From Styela clava (taxonomy: Eukaryota; Chordata; Ascidiacea; Stolidobranchia; Styelidae), in the NCBI RefSeq assembly GCF_964204865.1, contig NC_135252.1:13785383-13849382 (forward strand): a stretch of DNA of 64,000 bases, given 5' to 3'. The position numbers were made by a program, and so were the translations under genes. Numbering within the stretch: the stretch's first letter is position 1; each line of letters starts with the position of its first letter. A model generated the notes under the pieces. That model had not been told where the DNA came from. It saw only the letters and a program-made list of their open reading frames with translations, and searched no databases. Shown here piece by piece: positions 1 to 12,400 of this stretch.

Positions 1-275
1 CTGACAATTAGATGTCAAACAGTCATAATAATGAACTTTTAATGATAGTATTTTATATCTGAATTCTTCCTAAAATTTCATATTTACTACATATAATATC
101 ATCAAATTCATATGTATTTGAATACTTGATTATTTTGGACATACCCAGCTCCAACTATAACGGTTATATAAACAAAGCAGTATCACAACTATTAAAACTA
201 GGAGTGCCTTTTTGTCAAACTTGAAGAAAATAACACAAATTATTCAATTTGAACCTCTGGAGTAAGAGGACATAC

Positions 276-3200
276 CTCAATGCTAAGAAAGAAAACTGGC
301 CATTTCATTGGACTGCTTGATGAATCTGCTCCAGTGTGTTGTTTAATAATTTTTTCAATCTCCTTGTCGCGAATCGGTCGATTGTTGACATAAATGAAAC
401 AACGATCATTTGATTTTCTGTAATGTCTCGTTACTGGAAATAAGACGAAAATTAATCTAATGTAACATATGGTGTAACGCGGGTACGCTTGGGTAATATA
501 ACTCAGCAATTAGAAAGCTAGCAAGGACAGGAAAATGTATTTTATCACCCGCAAATTTCGCCCTAATCTGAGATGCTTTTTGAAAATTCAGATGTCAGAT
601 TGTCTTTTTCTTTGTAAGATTGCACCATCACATTATCCAAGAAACAAAAATGTATTGCAACAAAAAATTACAAAAGAACTATACATAAATACATATGTAG
701 ACTTTTGAGTCCTACCATATGCATGAATTCTTGTAAATTAGTATACAGTTTTCAGGTCTTAGATATGGATGGAGGTTTTAGTCATTCATTAGGATGAGAA
801 GCACACAATAAGTATTCCAGCATTCTGTGTAGATTTGTATACAAAATGCTTTAAGCACCAAGTCCTTGAAACTTTTCTTTCATGATCTAATTTTTAACTT
901 GAAATATAATTGTGTGACTCTATTGGCACTGACCTGATGAGGTAGGAATATAAGCTGTAAGTTGAATGCTATTTACTTCATTATTATGATCCACTCTGGT
1001 CATTTGTGCAACAACATTTGAACCAATAACATTTTCCAAAGTACTCTGTAGATCTTTACAATTCGGTTTTTGCCAAACCATACACTAGAAAAATATGAAC
1101 TTTAGTTTCAATGTTAAAATTACTGTACAGTATCTCATCATTATCTAAGGGGAAAAATTTTTATATTTCGACCTGATCACATAATTGAGCAGGCCTACAT
1201 ATAAAAAGCTGACATTTTGAAGGATAAAGAAATGTGAAATGCCGATTTTTAATTTTCTTGTGGCAAATAAATATTTCAGAAATTTGAATTATCCAATGAA
1301 TATTGGCATTAGTGACACAAAATAATATATCAATAATCAATAAATTCAGAAATAAATTGAGTCAGATTCATAATATTAGACTCCCACAGAGTTGGAAGTC
1401 AAAGTGACATTCTAGAGGTGAATTTTTTTTTTATTCACTCGTTTTGATTTGTAATTGATTTTAAAACTTTCCTTGGTGATTATTAAAAAATCACTGAGGC
1501 AAGGTTTCTATATCAAATTTCGATAATCAAAATTTTCTTCAACCTGGCTTGAACTTCAAATGGCTCAGATTTCGGGAGGATCTTAATTTTCTCTCACTCC
1601 CTAGCCATGCCTAAAACTACTCACTCCTTCCTATATGCTTCCCACCTTATTATGCATGAAACTAAATCGCTTTTGAGGATGTATTAAAGCAAATGACATT
1701 AAAATATCTTCAGTATTCTTCAATATTTGCTTCCTTTTACTCGGTGTTTGATAAACTTGACATCTCACTGGCATATTTGCAAACAGATTGTTGGCTGTGA
1801 TGGCTGTTCCCTTAATGAAAAAATCTGGTTAAATAGTGATATTGGATTTCACTTGCAGTTATTAACATAATCGAGAGATCATTATAATTCAACCAGTCGG
1901 TTCTCCCGTAGTGTGTGTACCAGGTTAGGGTTAGGATATAATTTTATTCTGATTTTCTTATTTTAGTTCTATTACGAGTTTGAGACTGTCTGTGTCAGCC
2001 AAGTGAATATATCCCCTGCCATAGGTTTCAGTCCCTTTACACAACTTGATGAGCATTGAAGCATTGGACATTAATATTATTAATAGGACGATAGGTTCTT
2101 AAATTTGGCATGTTTATATTGATGTTGCAATCACGGCTGGACTGGTATTTTCAGCCAAAAAAGAATTTTTGATTCTTCGAATGTCAGAATTTCTGACTTC
2201 TTATGGTGGTAATCAAAGTAAAATGCTCTGAACAGACGATTGAAAAAGGCTTGCAAACGAAAAAATTTTGTGGACAAAATTTGATTTTCACAGATTTTGG
2301 GCGCCGGAGTAGAAATTTCCATCAACCTGTAACATGTGTCAAACTTGTAAAGACTCAAGAGTCTTGCGTCTCTTTTTAAGCAGCCCAGAGTTTAGAGTAT
2401 ACACCAGACTTATCATCATTAGTGTTAAAGTTTCGCATAAAACTTACAACTCCACATTCCTGAATGGATGGCCAACCTAAAAATATTCCAGTATCTTACC
2501 TGTACAAGATGGCATGGTTTACTTGCTGTTATGCATCCTTTATGATTGAGAGAATATTTTGTACTGTAAGAATCATTCTTTGTACGAGTTGTAATGAAAA
2601 CCTAGGATACATAATAACAAAAACACAAATAAAACAAATACCTGTAAATGGGTTGCTCCAGAATTAGACAGAGTGAAATATTTTCAAATATTACACTCCA
2701 TAAAGATAGATTATGCATTTAAATCATGATATATTCTAAATATTACTCCGTTGTATACTTGAATGTCAAATAATCGACATAGTATCTAAAATAGTAGTGA
2801 ATTTTATCTAAATTTTTTGGCTTTGTCACTAACTAACTCTAATATAATTTTCTTTATGAATGTGTGAATTAAATTTTACATTTAGCACAGACGTTTCCTG
2901 TACCACATCCAATTCGTTAGAGAAACTTCCAAATTATAATTCATGATTTTACTCATAGCATACAAAATGAACTGCTTTAAATCTCCAGTCAATAGCCATT
3001 TACTAGTGATAATGCATTATTTCAAATTTACATAGTTTCAGAAGTACTTCAGCATTTTAGTGATTACTCGTAAGAGTCGTTACTAGCAAAATTTCAATAC
3101 CTCTGCAACATCACAAAGTGAACTCAAAGCTTCTCCTCTGAATCCATAACTTTCAAGATGATTTAAATCTTCCTTGCATGATATTTTTGAAGTATAATGT

Positions 3201-4242
3201 CTTTGTGCCACATATTCTACGTCTGATTGCTTAATGCCTGAAAATATATTAATAAATACCTTCGTAAATTAGTGTTTAACATTGGTCTTATAACTTGTTT
3301 GTTGCAGGTGCAATATGATTCTTATGTAAACATATACTAATACCATATTCATTATGAATTTATTTATGAATAAGCATGTATACAGAAATTTGGTTGAGCA
3401 TATGTTGTAAGTTTGAATCTTTCAAGAGACCATCAGATTGTTTCTCTTCATGTAATTGCACGATATTATCATATCTACTAGTCAATTGTAATCGTGGTGC
3501 GAAGTATTGTAAAACAAGCATTATGAGAGTAAACTCATCTACGGATTTTGAACAGAATTCCTTGACACTTTATTAGGCAAGACCATTACATATTTATGTG
3601 CTAAAATAACAGAAAGATCGAAATATTAAAATGCCATTGATGTTAATGAATCTATAAAGTAAGCAAAAAACACATACCATATCCATTATCTCGAACTTCA
3701 ATTTTTGATAATCCATAATTTTCAAATTTTACTTCAACTGAAGTAGCACCAGCATCAAGTGAGTTTTCTACAAGTTCTTTCACAACGTTTTCAACTTTTG
3801 TTATCACCTGTTGAAACAATTTTTTTTTCATCCAATATAACAGATCTTTTCTCATAAACTAATGTAATACTTAGTTCAGCAATAAAATAAAAACTTCAAT
3901 CAAACCTAACATAAATAAATTTTGCTCAATCAACCGTGGCACGTGCTGACTCAGAAGTGAAGAAAATTCATTGCTGAGTAAGGATATGGGCAGTTGTTGA
4001 AATTCCAAGAGCTATAATGATATATATTTGGGGCAATGCTTTGTTGTACTCTTATACATACTGGTACTTATAAGTGATCATTTATATGGAGCCTTGTCAG
4101 GACTGGAAATAAAAATTTATCACACGAAAGTTCAAGTTGAAAATTTCTCATTGTCAACCAGATGCTAACAATTCATTATTTTTATCAAATTTACCTGCAG
4201 GCTGCTGATAATTCTCGCTGTATCAGATGACAGTTTATTCAT
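276..4242 (-). CDS. PMS1: PMS1 (MutL-family mismatch repair protein), 5' part, 7 exons
   Basis: MutL-homologue ATPase of DNA mismatch repair, expected to pair with MLH1 in the nucleus. Exons on the minus strand: 4195-4242, 3678-3807, 3101-3237, 2500-2601, 1646-1810, 934-1084 and 276-433. All junctions are GT-AG with matching phases, giving 297 codons. The start is [16 protein letters not shown], which aligns with the human PMS1 start. The GHKL ATPase motifs are visible: [19 protein letters not shown] and YGFRGEAL, followed by [21 protein letters not shown] and a C-terminal part of the ATPase/transducer region with [22 protein letters not shown] and the VNNRPI exon resemble PMS1 more than PMS2 or MLH1, by recall of the family. 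The last visible exon ends in a GTATGT donor, so later exons, probably including the HMG and C-terminal regions, lie left of the window. Confidence 0.93.
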
Positions 4243-4458
4243 GATTCAGATTGATAGTATACATAAGGAAATTACATTCTGTGGAAACAAGTACAAGAAT
4301 TTTTCAATTGCCTGAATGTACTTCAACAATGATTCTGCAGCGAATCACGGTCTGTATTAACATACAATACATCAAGAGCAGCAAATTTTTCCTAATTAAA
4401 ATTCAGAAAACTTCTCAAAATATTCAAAAATAGTGAAAAAATTTGATTTATGCCAATA

Positions 4459-4464
4459 TTTATT
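4459..4464 (-). terminator. Poly(A) signal of FAM136A
   Basis: AATAAA on the minus strand, about 110 bases beyond the FAM136A stop codon and before the PMS1 start at 4242. Confidence 0.55.
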
Positions 4465-4575
4465 AAATTTAAGGAAGTATTCAGTTTAATTGTGCCGCTG
4501 AATGGTAGGTTGAGCTTTGAAATACTCCAATTGACTTACAAAACTGTCATACAATTCATTCTATTTATCAAAAAA

Positions 4576-4989
4576 CTATTTAGGTAAAACATCAATAAGT
4601 CTCTTTTTAATTCCAGGCAAAAGTTTTAAATGTTCTTCTGCACATTTATATAAACAAGATTCAAATTTTTCTTTGGCAGCCGTTTCTCCTAACGCAGATA
4701 CCTGGTCTTGCGCAACATCTTGGCAAGCCATCATACAGCGCTGTATCCTGTTCTGAAATCTTTCAAGTTCTTGCTTAACATTGTTTTGCATTTCTGCTAG
4801 TGGTCGTTGACAGGTTTCAATGCACCTTTGTACCTCTTCTGCACTTGCAGATGTGTTGTCACAACAATTTGCTCCGCAAAGATACGCCTTTTTCTGATAT
4901 TTTCTGACGTAGTCCCTCTCTATGTCACGCTGCATTTGACTTGCTCCTTTGTCAATTTCTGATAATTTATTTTGTACCTTTTGATCCAT
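4576..4989 (-). CDS. FAM136A: FAM136A, mitochondrial intermembrane-space CX3C protein
   Basis: Single-exon gene of 137 residues, close to the usual family length of about 138. It has four CX3C pairs at C38-C42, C56-C60, C85-C89 and C112-C116, separated by amphipathic charged helices, which is the family signature. The protein is known as a small soluble mitochondrial intermembrane-space protein; its exact role is not settled. The ATG at 4989 is the only in-frame methionine before the conserved region. An AATAAA signal on the minus strand lies at 4459-4464, about 110 bases past the stop. PMS1 starts only about 330 bases downstream on the same strand. No intron is needed. Confidence 0.93.
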   Translation of the reverse strand: MDQKVQNKLSEIDKGASQMQRDIERDYVRKYQKKAYLCGANCCDNTSASAEEVQRCIETCQRPLAEMQNNVKQELERFQNRIQRCMMACQDVAQDQVSALGETAAKEKFESCLYKCAEEHLKLLPGIKKRLIDVLPK

Positions 4990-5856
4990 GTTGGTGTTAT
5001 AATAAATAAATTCACTAGAAGAAGCACAAAATGAATGTGAATGAAAATTGAGTTATGACATGTGATCAGGGATAGCGAGGATTGAATACACAATTCTGAA
5101 TATATTCAAAAATTGTATTTTGAAATATATTATAAAATGGTTTAGGTTCATCAAAGGTTGTGAAATCAATGTACCTATATCAGTGAGTGTGAAAGCAGAA
5201 AATGCAGAATATTTTGAAATCGGGAATTTTAATATAAAAATATTTGGTTGATTTTTTCCAATGGATTCAAACATTTAATTCCTCTTGTACATTCATGCAT
5301 ATGATACCCGCCCAGAAATGAGAATATGGTATTTTTGCAAAACCCCAAAGAAAATCACATAATCGAAGCCGTGGACAACACCTTTCCCATAAAAAAATAA
5401 AATGGAGGGAGAATGTACTCATATTACAGTATATAATTAACAAGATAATGAAAAGATACATTCACAAAAATGTGATAATAAAAACACAATGAAGGACTTT
5501 TTTCCTCTTTCTATACCTAAATTTTACTGGATAAGCAAGTTTGTTTCCATTTTCCTAGCCAAGTGAGATGAAACACGCAAAAGAAAATAATTGCTAAAAA
5601 AATGAAAATATATAAAAATGGAAGAAGTTGAAATTAAGAAATATAAACAAAATCAAATAACACAATAATTCAGAGATAATCGTAAATCTAATTTTAAAGT
5701 AATTATGTTACCTTATCAAAAAGATGTTGAAAGTTCATACTCACTACATAAGTGAAAATTACTCAAATCGATGTTTCAAACTATGCATAATTTTGATTTG
5801 ATTCAAAACCCCTTCGACTTACTCTTAAACAGGGACATTCTGAAGAGAGAATTTTT
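4990..5856. other. Intergenic, FAM136A to ABITRAM
   Basis: AT-rich sequence with only short frames of low-complexity translation. I see no gene, repeat or RNA signature. It must hold the FAM136A promoter and the ABITRAM 3' end. Confidence 0.5.
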
Positions 5857-6690
5857 TCATAATTCATTTTTAATTTTTTTCAAATATTCTTCATATTGGG
5901 ATTCACTCAAAAGATTATTAGTCAAACGTTCTCTCTCTTGTAACTTTATCATGACGACAGCAATATAGCCATTCGTTTCAGGTTTTTCTTTCAAAAGTTC
6001 AGGATATTTCAGCAAGTTTTCATTAACTTCGATTAAATTACCACGAATCCCACTGTGCACTGTATATTTTTCTCCATCACTTAAAGTTACAATACAGAGA
6101 GGACTTTCTGGATTTAACCATTGTGCTCCTCGTTTACGTTTTCCAGAAACTTTATTATTTGATCGATCACATTTCAATGTGACCTTGAAACTAACTTCTG
6201 ATATAGTTTTGTCGGGTGAAAATGCAGGATGACTAGGAGCGAGCGTTACGAGGCATATTTTATTCGAATGCCATAGTATTCTCACATCATTTCGGGTAGT
6301 TTTAAAGTCTTCGTAGTTTAAAGTCCCACTCGGTAAATTAACTTTGTAAAGTCGTGTAAAATATCGATCAACAACAGATGGGAATGGTGATTCCTCCAGA
6401 TCAGAATCATTTTGAACTTTATTAACAGCAATCACAGTATCTTCTCTTTTATCTTCTTTATCATTAGCAAAAGATATCAGAGAATCATTTTTATCTGGAG
6501 AAAGATTATTCTTATCAGTTTTTATTTCAAGCTCGGTATCGACCACACCCATATTTTGCCCATCATGGGTTTCTTTACTAACCTTCCCCTGAGAAGGAGA
6601 TGCGCATTCACTCATTTTATTTTTGTTCTCAAGAATCTGAACATTTCTTTCTACTTTGCTGGCATTTTCTGATACTTCTGTAGTATCCAT
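5857..6690 (-). CDS. ABITRAM: ABITRAM / FAM206A (Simiate) homologue with acidic N-terminal extension
   Basis: Single-exon gene. I chose the ATG at 6690 (MDTTEVSEN, 277 residues) over an in-frame upstream start at 6744, because the upstream residues look like 5' UTR translation. From about residue 105 the protein matches the Abitram family: DRYFTRLYKVNLPSG, KICLVTLAPSHPAF, NKVSGKRKRGAQWL, SPLCIVTLSDGEKYTV, GIRGNLIEVNENLL and EKPETNGYIAVV. In vertebrates this protein binds actin and acts in filopodia and dendrite growth and in nuclear bodies. The first 100 or so residues are Ser/Asp/Glu/Lys-rich and probably disordered. The human protein is about 181 residues, so the extension is extra. The gene begins about 125 bases past the COX19 stop, so a shared transcript is possible. 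Confidence 0.9.
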   Translation of the reverse strand: MDTTEVSENASKVERNVQILENKNKMSECASPSQGKVSKETHDGQNMGVVDTELEIKTDKNNLSPDKNDSLISFANDKEDKREDTVIAVNKVQNDSDLEESPFPSVVDRYFTRLYKVNLPSGTLNYEDFKTTRNDVRILWHSNKICLVTLAPSHPAFSPDKTISEVSFKVTLKCDRSNNKVSGKRKRGAQWLNPESPLCIVTLSDGEKYTVHSGIRGNLIEVNENLLKYPELLKEKPETNGYIAVVMIKLQERERLTNNLLSESQYEEYLKKIKNEL

Positions 6691-6815
6691 GACAAATTTA
6701 TTCAAAGTTTTCAATGTACAGATGTAAAATACCGTGAGCTCCAATTAAATTTGACGTAAAAAACGGTCTGTCAGCTCGTTCAGTCGTTAGATATCCCGAT
6801 ATCGTGCAACTTCTA

Positions 6816-7067
6816 TCACTTTTCCTCTTTGAGATCTTTGTATCCAAGACTTTCCAGTGGCTCTTTTTTCATTAAATTTTTCTCCATACGACAATTGAGA
6901 TAATCTTTAGCTTCTATTCGACAGGCGCTATTGTCTTGTTTATTCCGTTTTAAACAGTTTAGAAACTGGTCTTTAAAAATCACACATTCGCCGAAATGAT
7001 CAAGTGGAAACGCGCCTTTCATAGGCGGCACGGGCTTGAAAGTTTGTTGGAAAGGGCCCGCTGACAT
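6816..7067 (-). CDS. COX19: COX19, cytochrome c oxidase assembly factor
   Basis: Twin CX9C protein of the mitochondrial intermembrane space, needed for cytochrome c oxidase assembly and copper/redox handling. It has 83 residues from the ATG at 7067 (MSAGPFQQTFKP); an in-frame start at 7121 would add 18 residues with no family similarity. The paired motifs are C28-x9-C38 and C49-x9-C59, and the family hallmarks PPMKGAFPLDHFGEC, CRMEKNLM and EPLESLGYKDL are present. Length matches the family (about 90). It is a single exon. ABITRAM follows about 125 bases downstream on the same strand. Confidence 0.94.
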   Translation of the reverse strand: MSAGPFQQTFKPVPPMKGAFPLDHFGECVIFKDQFLNCLKRNKQDNSACRIEAKDYLNCRMEKNLMKKEPLESLGYKDLKEEK

Positions 7068-7121
7068 GACAACTTCCGATACGGAATCGCGGAAATTATT
7101 CTCCAGTAAGCTAAAGAACAA

Positions 7122-9423
7122 CAGCGACTAAGGAATGTGATCTAGAAAAAATGGACAAAAACTCCAATTGAAAAGAGTGTACGATCTTGGCGACGACCGC
7201 GCACATGTTCTACTCATTCATGCGCGACGGTCAAAATAACTTTTATAGATTACAGTGGGGAGGAGGATTGAAGCAGATGAAGTATGATATGATTCTGAAT
7301 TTAGTTTTTTTTTCATTTTTTTGGAAGATGGAAAAGACGATAAGGCACTTAAATTGAATGACCATTCACAGCTTCTCCTCCGGTTGCCAGTCCAGATCGA
7401 ATATAGAAATAGCCAATTTCCAGCTTGTTTAATTCGTTCACCTATTACTGTATTACTTCAGACCATAGACTCTACGTTACGCGAACCAGCCTATGACTGC
7501 GAAAAGTCACCCAATCTTGTTGCACATCTTACTAATTTTTCACCGGATTCGTATTCATTGGGCAATCAACTTTGTGATGAAAGGCATATTCCCGAAGCTC
7601 GAAATGACGCGTCAACATTGCCGATAGCACCATTAAACTGCAGTCATAACGCAGCATTGTTGTAAGGTAATACCACTTATAAAATAACAATATTACCTAG
7701 TTTTACCGAATAATCAATATCATCAGAAGGGTCCACGACAAAGAAGATATGGGAACCGCTGTTTTAGACGTTAATCACGGGTCTCTCACGTTTTTTTATT
7801 GGTGTTCACGTCAGACAGGCTAACGGTTTGTCAACATTCCTCGTACATACCTACCGGTCGGGGACCAGAAAATCCACGGGCGGTATTTGCAATAAATACT
7901 AGCTTCCAACAATTATCACGGTCCGCTAGCTGCTGCATGATCATACTTTCACCTGCACTAAAAATAATTTGCAAGAATTTCTCAATTCACAAGGTAAGAT
8001 CTATACCCGTCATATTTTACTCTGTACCGTCTCGTGTGCAGTAACAAGACAGAATCCACATATATACCTATTCAACAGACTCTTACATATTTCGAAACTT
8101 ATACTGCTCCATAGCATACAAAGAACATTTTTATTTTTTATTAAAATGACCAACGTACAAAAAATAATTACATATTGGCACACCCGAAATGATTTCATTG
8201 AGAAATAAAAAGACAATGTACTTGAATGAACAGCATCATGATATTATGGTAAAGCAATAGACATGAGAAATGGAAAAGATATGTGATCAGGTAAAAATGT
8301 TTTTGGCAAACTTTTCAGATGTAAAATCGCTTTGCTGAGAGAAATTTACTGGTATACAGATCACAATAATTTTTTACAATTGTCAGATCATCCTTTGGCT
8401 TCATTTCGATATTACCTGAAGGTAGAAACAGCCTTCCATAATAATGACCTTTACCGTTAGTGATATCAAAAAAGGAATATTGTTACTTATAACGATTCTC
8501 TTCCCATAATTTGAATTCAAAATATTTCAAACTGTTTCTTCATGTTAATCACAGACGACCAAATTCACAGTTCCAAATGATTTAAATATAAAAATACCAA
8601 GTTTGAATTGAAAAGTAAATTCTTCCAACATCATCTCACCACTACTCTGAAAAGCACCAATGAATTAGCACTGATGAAAAAGTGACAAAATGGCAGTGTA
8701 CAAGAAGAGTGAAACGTGTTAGTGGAACATTATTATTATTCAAAAAAGTTTGATTCTGTTACTAAAAGTTTAAAACGAAAGAAAATTATAAAAAAAAGAT
8801 GGAAAAAAAGAAAAATACAAGAGTGTATCATCCGCTTGTGTCATTAGCAGACAATGACTTTGTCGGCAATTGGCATGCAATAAATTGGTGAAATTTCGCA
8901 TTCTTACATAACCATACTGTTACAACTACATCCCACAGCATTTCATCTGAGCCCTGAAATCTTACTTGTTTTCACATTTCACAGGGTCAGAGGCTTCAAA
9001 TACCCTACCAGTTGAAGATTCTCAAATACACAAATTAAGGTTATTTATTGCCAATCTAGCCATAATAAAAACACTGTTAGCTTAAACCTGCTTTTTTGTG
9101 CATGCGGATACAAATTCAAGTTCACAAAGTCAAAGCTCAGGATCTCCAACCAGTAAAAGATTTCTAAAAATATAGAATAAGGTAGGTTAATGCTAAATTA
9201 GCCAAAATAAAAAAGCTCATCGCTTGCGATCAAAAAATGGAATGCAAACACAAAATGAAAAGTCAAATTGCTTGGGTTTGGGTTCAGATGAAAACATTTC
9301 TCCAATTACACAGAACTGCAGTTACCCTGACATAGTATTTTGCTCAGGATTAGAACCAACAGTAATCAGTCACCTTCATGTGAACAAGATAAATTCAATC
9401 CTTATGTACTACTGTAGCAATAA
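7122..9423. other. Intergenic, COX19 promoter side to CHEK2 3' end
   Basis: The COX19 promoter must lie just right of 7121. The part from about 8200 to 9423 is AT-rich and probably includes the CHEK2 3' UTR; a minus-strand AATAAA is at 9041-9046. No tRNA, repeat or recognised exon was found. One orphan frame, 7321-7665, is listed separately. Confidence 0.5.
7321..7665 (+). CDS. Orphan ORF, 114 codons, unrecognised
   Basis: Open frame of 114 residues, divergent from COX19 and starting about 250 bases from its start codon. Its composition is balanced and its base content less AT-rich than the surroundings, which is why it is listed. The N-terminus contains LNDHSQLLLRLP, loosely like the TAF7 start (ESQFILRLP), but the residues that follow do not match TAF7 in any frame. 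A GTAATA donor-like site lies just past the stop codon. It could be a small gene, a 5' exon or chance. No function is proposed. Confidence 0.2.
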   Translation: MEDGKDDKALKLNDHSQLLLRLPVQIEYRNSQFPACLIRSPITVLLQTIDSTLREPAYDCEKSPNLVAHLTNFSPDSYSLGNQLCDERHIPEARNDASTLPIAPLNCSHNAALL

Positions 9424-12400
9424 TCATTTTTTATCAAAGTGAGGTGGGTTGTGCAACTTTGGTGTATCAGGTTCAGCAGCTGAGGTCCCTGCAAAATGCT
9501 TTTCCTTCAAATGTAAAGCATCTCCGTCACCATTACTTGAGTTGCTTTCCCCAGAAGTATCAGACGGAAGATGTCGCTTCCCCGTTCTTCTTTCTTCCGA
9601 TATGCAAGCAGATTTCGTGCTGCTGGAACTAACTTCTTTTTCCTGTACAGCAATGCTGATTCCGTCAGTACCAATCAGCTCATTGTCTTTCTGGATTTTA
9701 TTTATTAAACTATGATTTGCTGAAGGACTGTTGATAATTGTACTAGACATCAAAGCATGTGCTTTTTTCCGCATAACATCATCCTTGATAGAAAAAAATT
9801 TTATTCACAGAAAAATTTGATGAATTAAATATCACGCTCTTGATTAACACACATTTTGTGAATAGCATATTACGACATATCAATTTAATATGTAGACTTT
9901 CATCTTAATCATTCTATAGTTTGGGTTCTCAAGGCTCGAGTAAAATACATCATATCTAATAAGGCTGAGAATGGTTAATTGGTTAACAGATTAAAAGATA
10001 ACCCACCTTCAACCATACATGATCCAGACCTTGTTTTGGCGTCAATCTCTTTTTTGCATCAATTGTTAGGAGACCTTTTATCATAGAAATTGCTGCAAAA
10101 TAAACTAACATTCAAAAAAGAATAAGAAGCAAAATCTATAAATTTTAAAAAATTGCTGATAATAAAAATTAACGAAACATTTCTAAAAAGAGAGAGCAAT
10201 GTCACCAAAGTACCATTCTTTGTGAGTGTCTAGCAAATGAAATAACCTTATAAAGTAAGGTGTTTGAGATATAAGTAGTTAGTAATTTTACCATTATCTG
10301 ATACGCTTTTCCATCTATCATTATCAAAATTATAATATGCAGTTGTTATCTGCTGCAGAAGACCTTGCTTTGTATCTTGGCGATCTCTTGAAAATGGAGG
10401 ATAAGCAACCAAACTGAAAGAGAAAATAATGATCTCTACTTACAAAATAGATAAATGAAGCTCGCAGGTAAATTACAGTATTATGGATGAGAAACAAAGT
10501 GGGTCAGTCTTCGAATCTACCCTTACTGACTGTCAGGTCTTTGATCAGGATTCGGGACTCCGTCACTTTTCGCACCACCACGCTTTTTCTGTCGTATCAT
10601 TCACTGATCGACAATTACCAAAATTGGGTGATAAGCAAGTACTTGTGGTTGTTTGTACAATATTTCAAAGAGGTCAAGAACAAGAAGTAAAGAGTGCATG
10701 AAATTCATAGAAGAGGTAACATTTTTAACTACCAATGTAAAGACCTTTAAAACTACAGAAATTACAAAAATATACATGACCAAGAGCCCAATCAATTAAA
10801 AATGCCAAACATATCGAAATTTCTGATGAACGAAATATTAAGCTATATTTACAAGCTAAGATATATACCTATATATTGGTTTTCAATTTAGCCAGTTTGG
10901 CTCTTCAAGTTGAATAAATATAAAAATCCATACCAGACATATAGTATTACACCAAGACTCCAACTATCGACTTGTCTAGTATATCCTTCATTAGTAGAAC
11001 TTCTGAATGATTTAACTAATTCTGGAGCAAGATAGGAAGGAGTACCAGCCTGTGTTTTCATCATGGAAGCTTCACCCACGAGCCTTGAAACACCAAAATC
11101 TGTAATCTGAATGTATGGAATAAAATAAATGGAACAGAGTTTGCAACGAAATATTGGCTTATCAATTATTTCAACTAAAAAAAATGAGACTATGCTGTGG
11201 ATCTTGAGTTCAAAACCCATCCCCTACCAATAAATTGGGTATGCAATGCAAACAAGAGGAAGGTACTCACAAAAATAGTTCCTCATAACACATCTGTGGT
11301 TGCTCAAGTGTAAACACCTCATACGAAAACATCAAAAGAAACAAAAATCCAATCCTGATTCTCACCTTTATTAGACATTCTTCATCATCAGACATCATTA
11401 ATATATTCTCAGGTTTCAAATCTCTATGTGTTACATTGTTATCATGTAAATAAGATACAGCGGATAACATTTGAAAAAATAATAATTTTGCAACTGGTTC
11501 ATCAAAACCTTTCCCTCTTTCAATAATTCTAGTAAAGAGCTCTCCTCCACAGGCTCTGAAATATTAATCAAAACAGATATGGTTCATATTATACATTACG
11601 ACTTCAACCAAATAGCAGACTATCCAATGATTTTAAAATACAGCGAAGCACAATGATAGGTCCATGTTAGCTTGTTGTGCTCACACAAAAACAGATAATG
11701 ATGGAATCACAATTAAATTTCTCCCAGCGAATTATGTAATTTATACTGTTCTGGTTATGTATTTTAGTTCTGTTACCGTAAATATAAACTTGAAAACAAA
11801 ACATTTTACACCCCAAATAAGGTAGTTTCACTAAACTATTTGATAAAAAATAGCTAAAGATGTTTGCAGCCATGGAGTGCCAAAATTTAACAACTATTCT
11901 GAAGACATTCCAAAATAACATTTCCAAATATAGAATATATTTTGATTGGGTCACAGAATCGGCAAAAATCATTGTAAAATTGAATATGGTAATGCAGAAT
12001 AATGAAAGTTTCCAAGCATTGTTTCGAAAAATAATTTGGCATAGGCATGCAGCTAATCTTTATTACATATTTGCACTGCAAAAAACTTCATTCTAGACTT
12101 ACAGTTCAAGTACGATGTATAGATTTTGAGGAGAATCGATGACGTCATCCACTCTTATAATACACGGATGGCGTAAAGCAAGAAGTAGTCTGGCTTCTTT
12201 CAGTACATCTTCATTGATCTAATAAAAAAGAGAAGAATTTTTTCACACGACACTTATTCATGCCTTCTGTCTCGAACAAGGCCATATACAAGCACAACTG
12301 ATATCTGATGACATGCGAGCTACTATTTTTACACGAACTATAATCATTCAAGTTCGGCATTGCCTACCCAGTTAATTACACCAGCCCAAGTGATGGCGAT

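Noticed and set aside
2640..2690. PMS1 exon ending in NSGATHLQ at 2642
   Set aside because: An in-frame stop lies just upstream with no acceptor. The exon at 2500-2601 matches PMS1 and joins in phase.
7321..7400. TAF7 first exon, because of SQLLLRLP
   Set aside because: TAF7 continues with a conserved region after RLP; none of the three frames shows it here.
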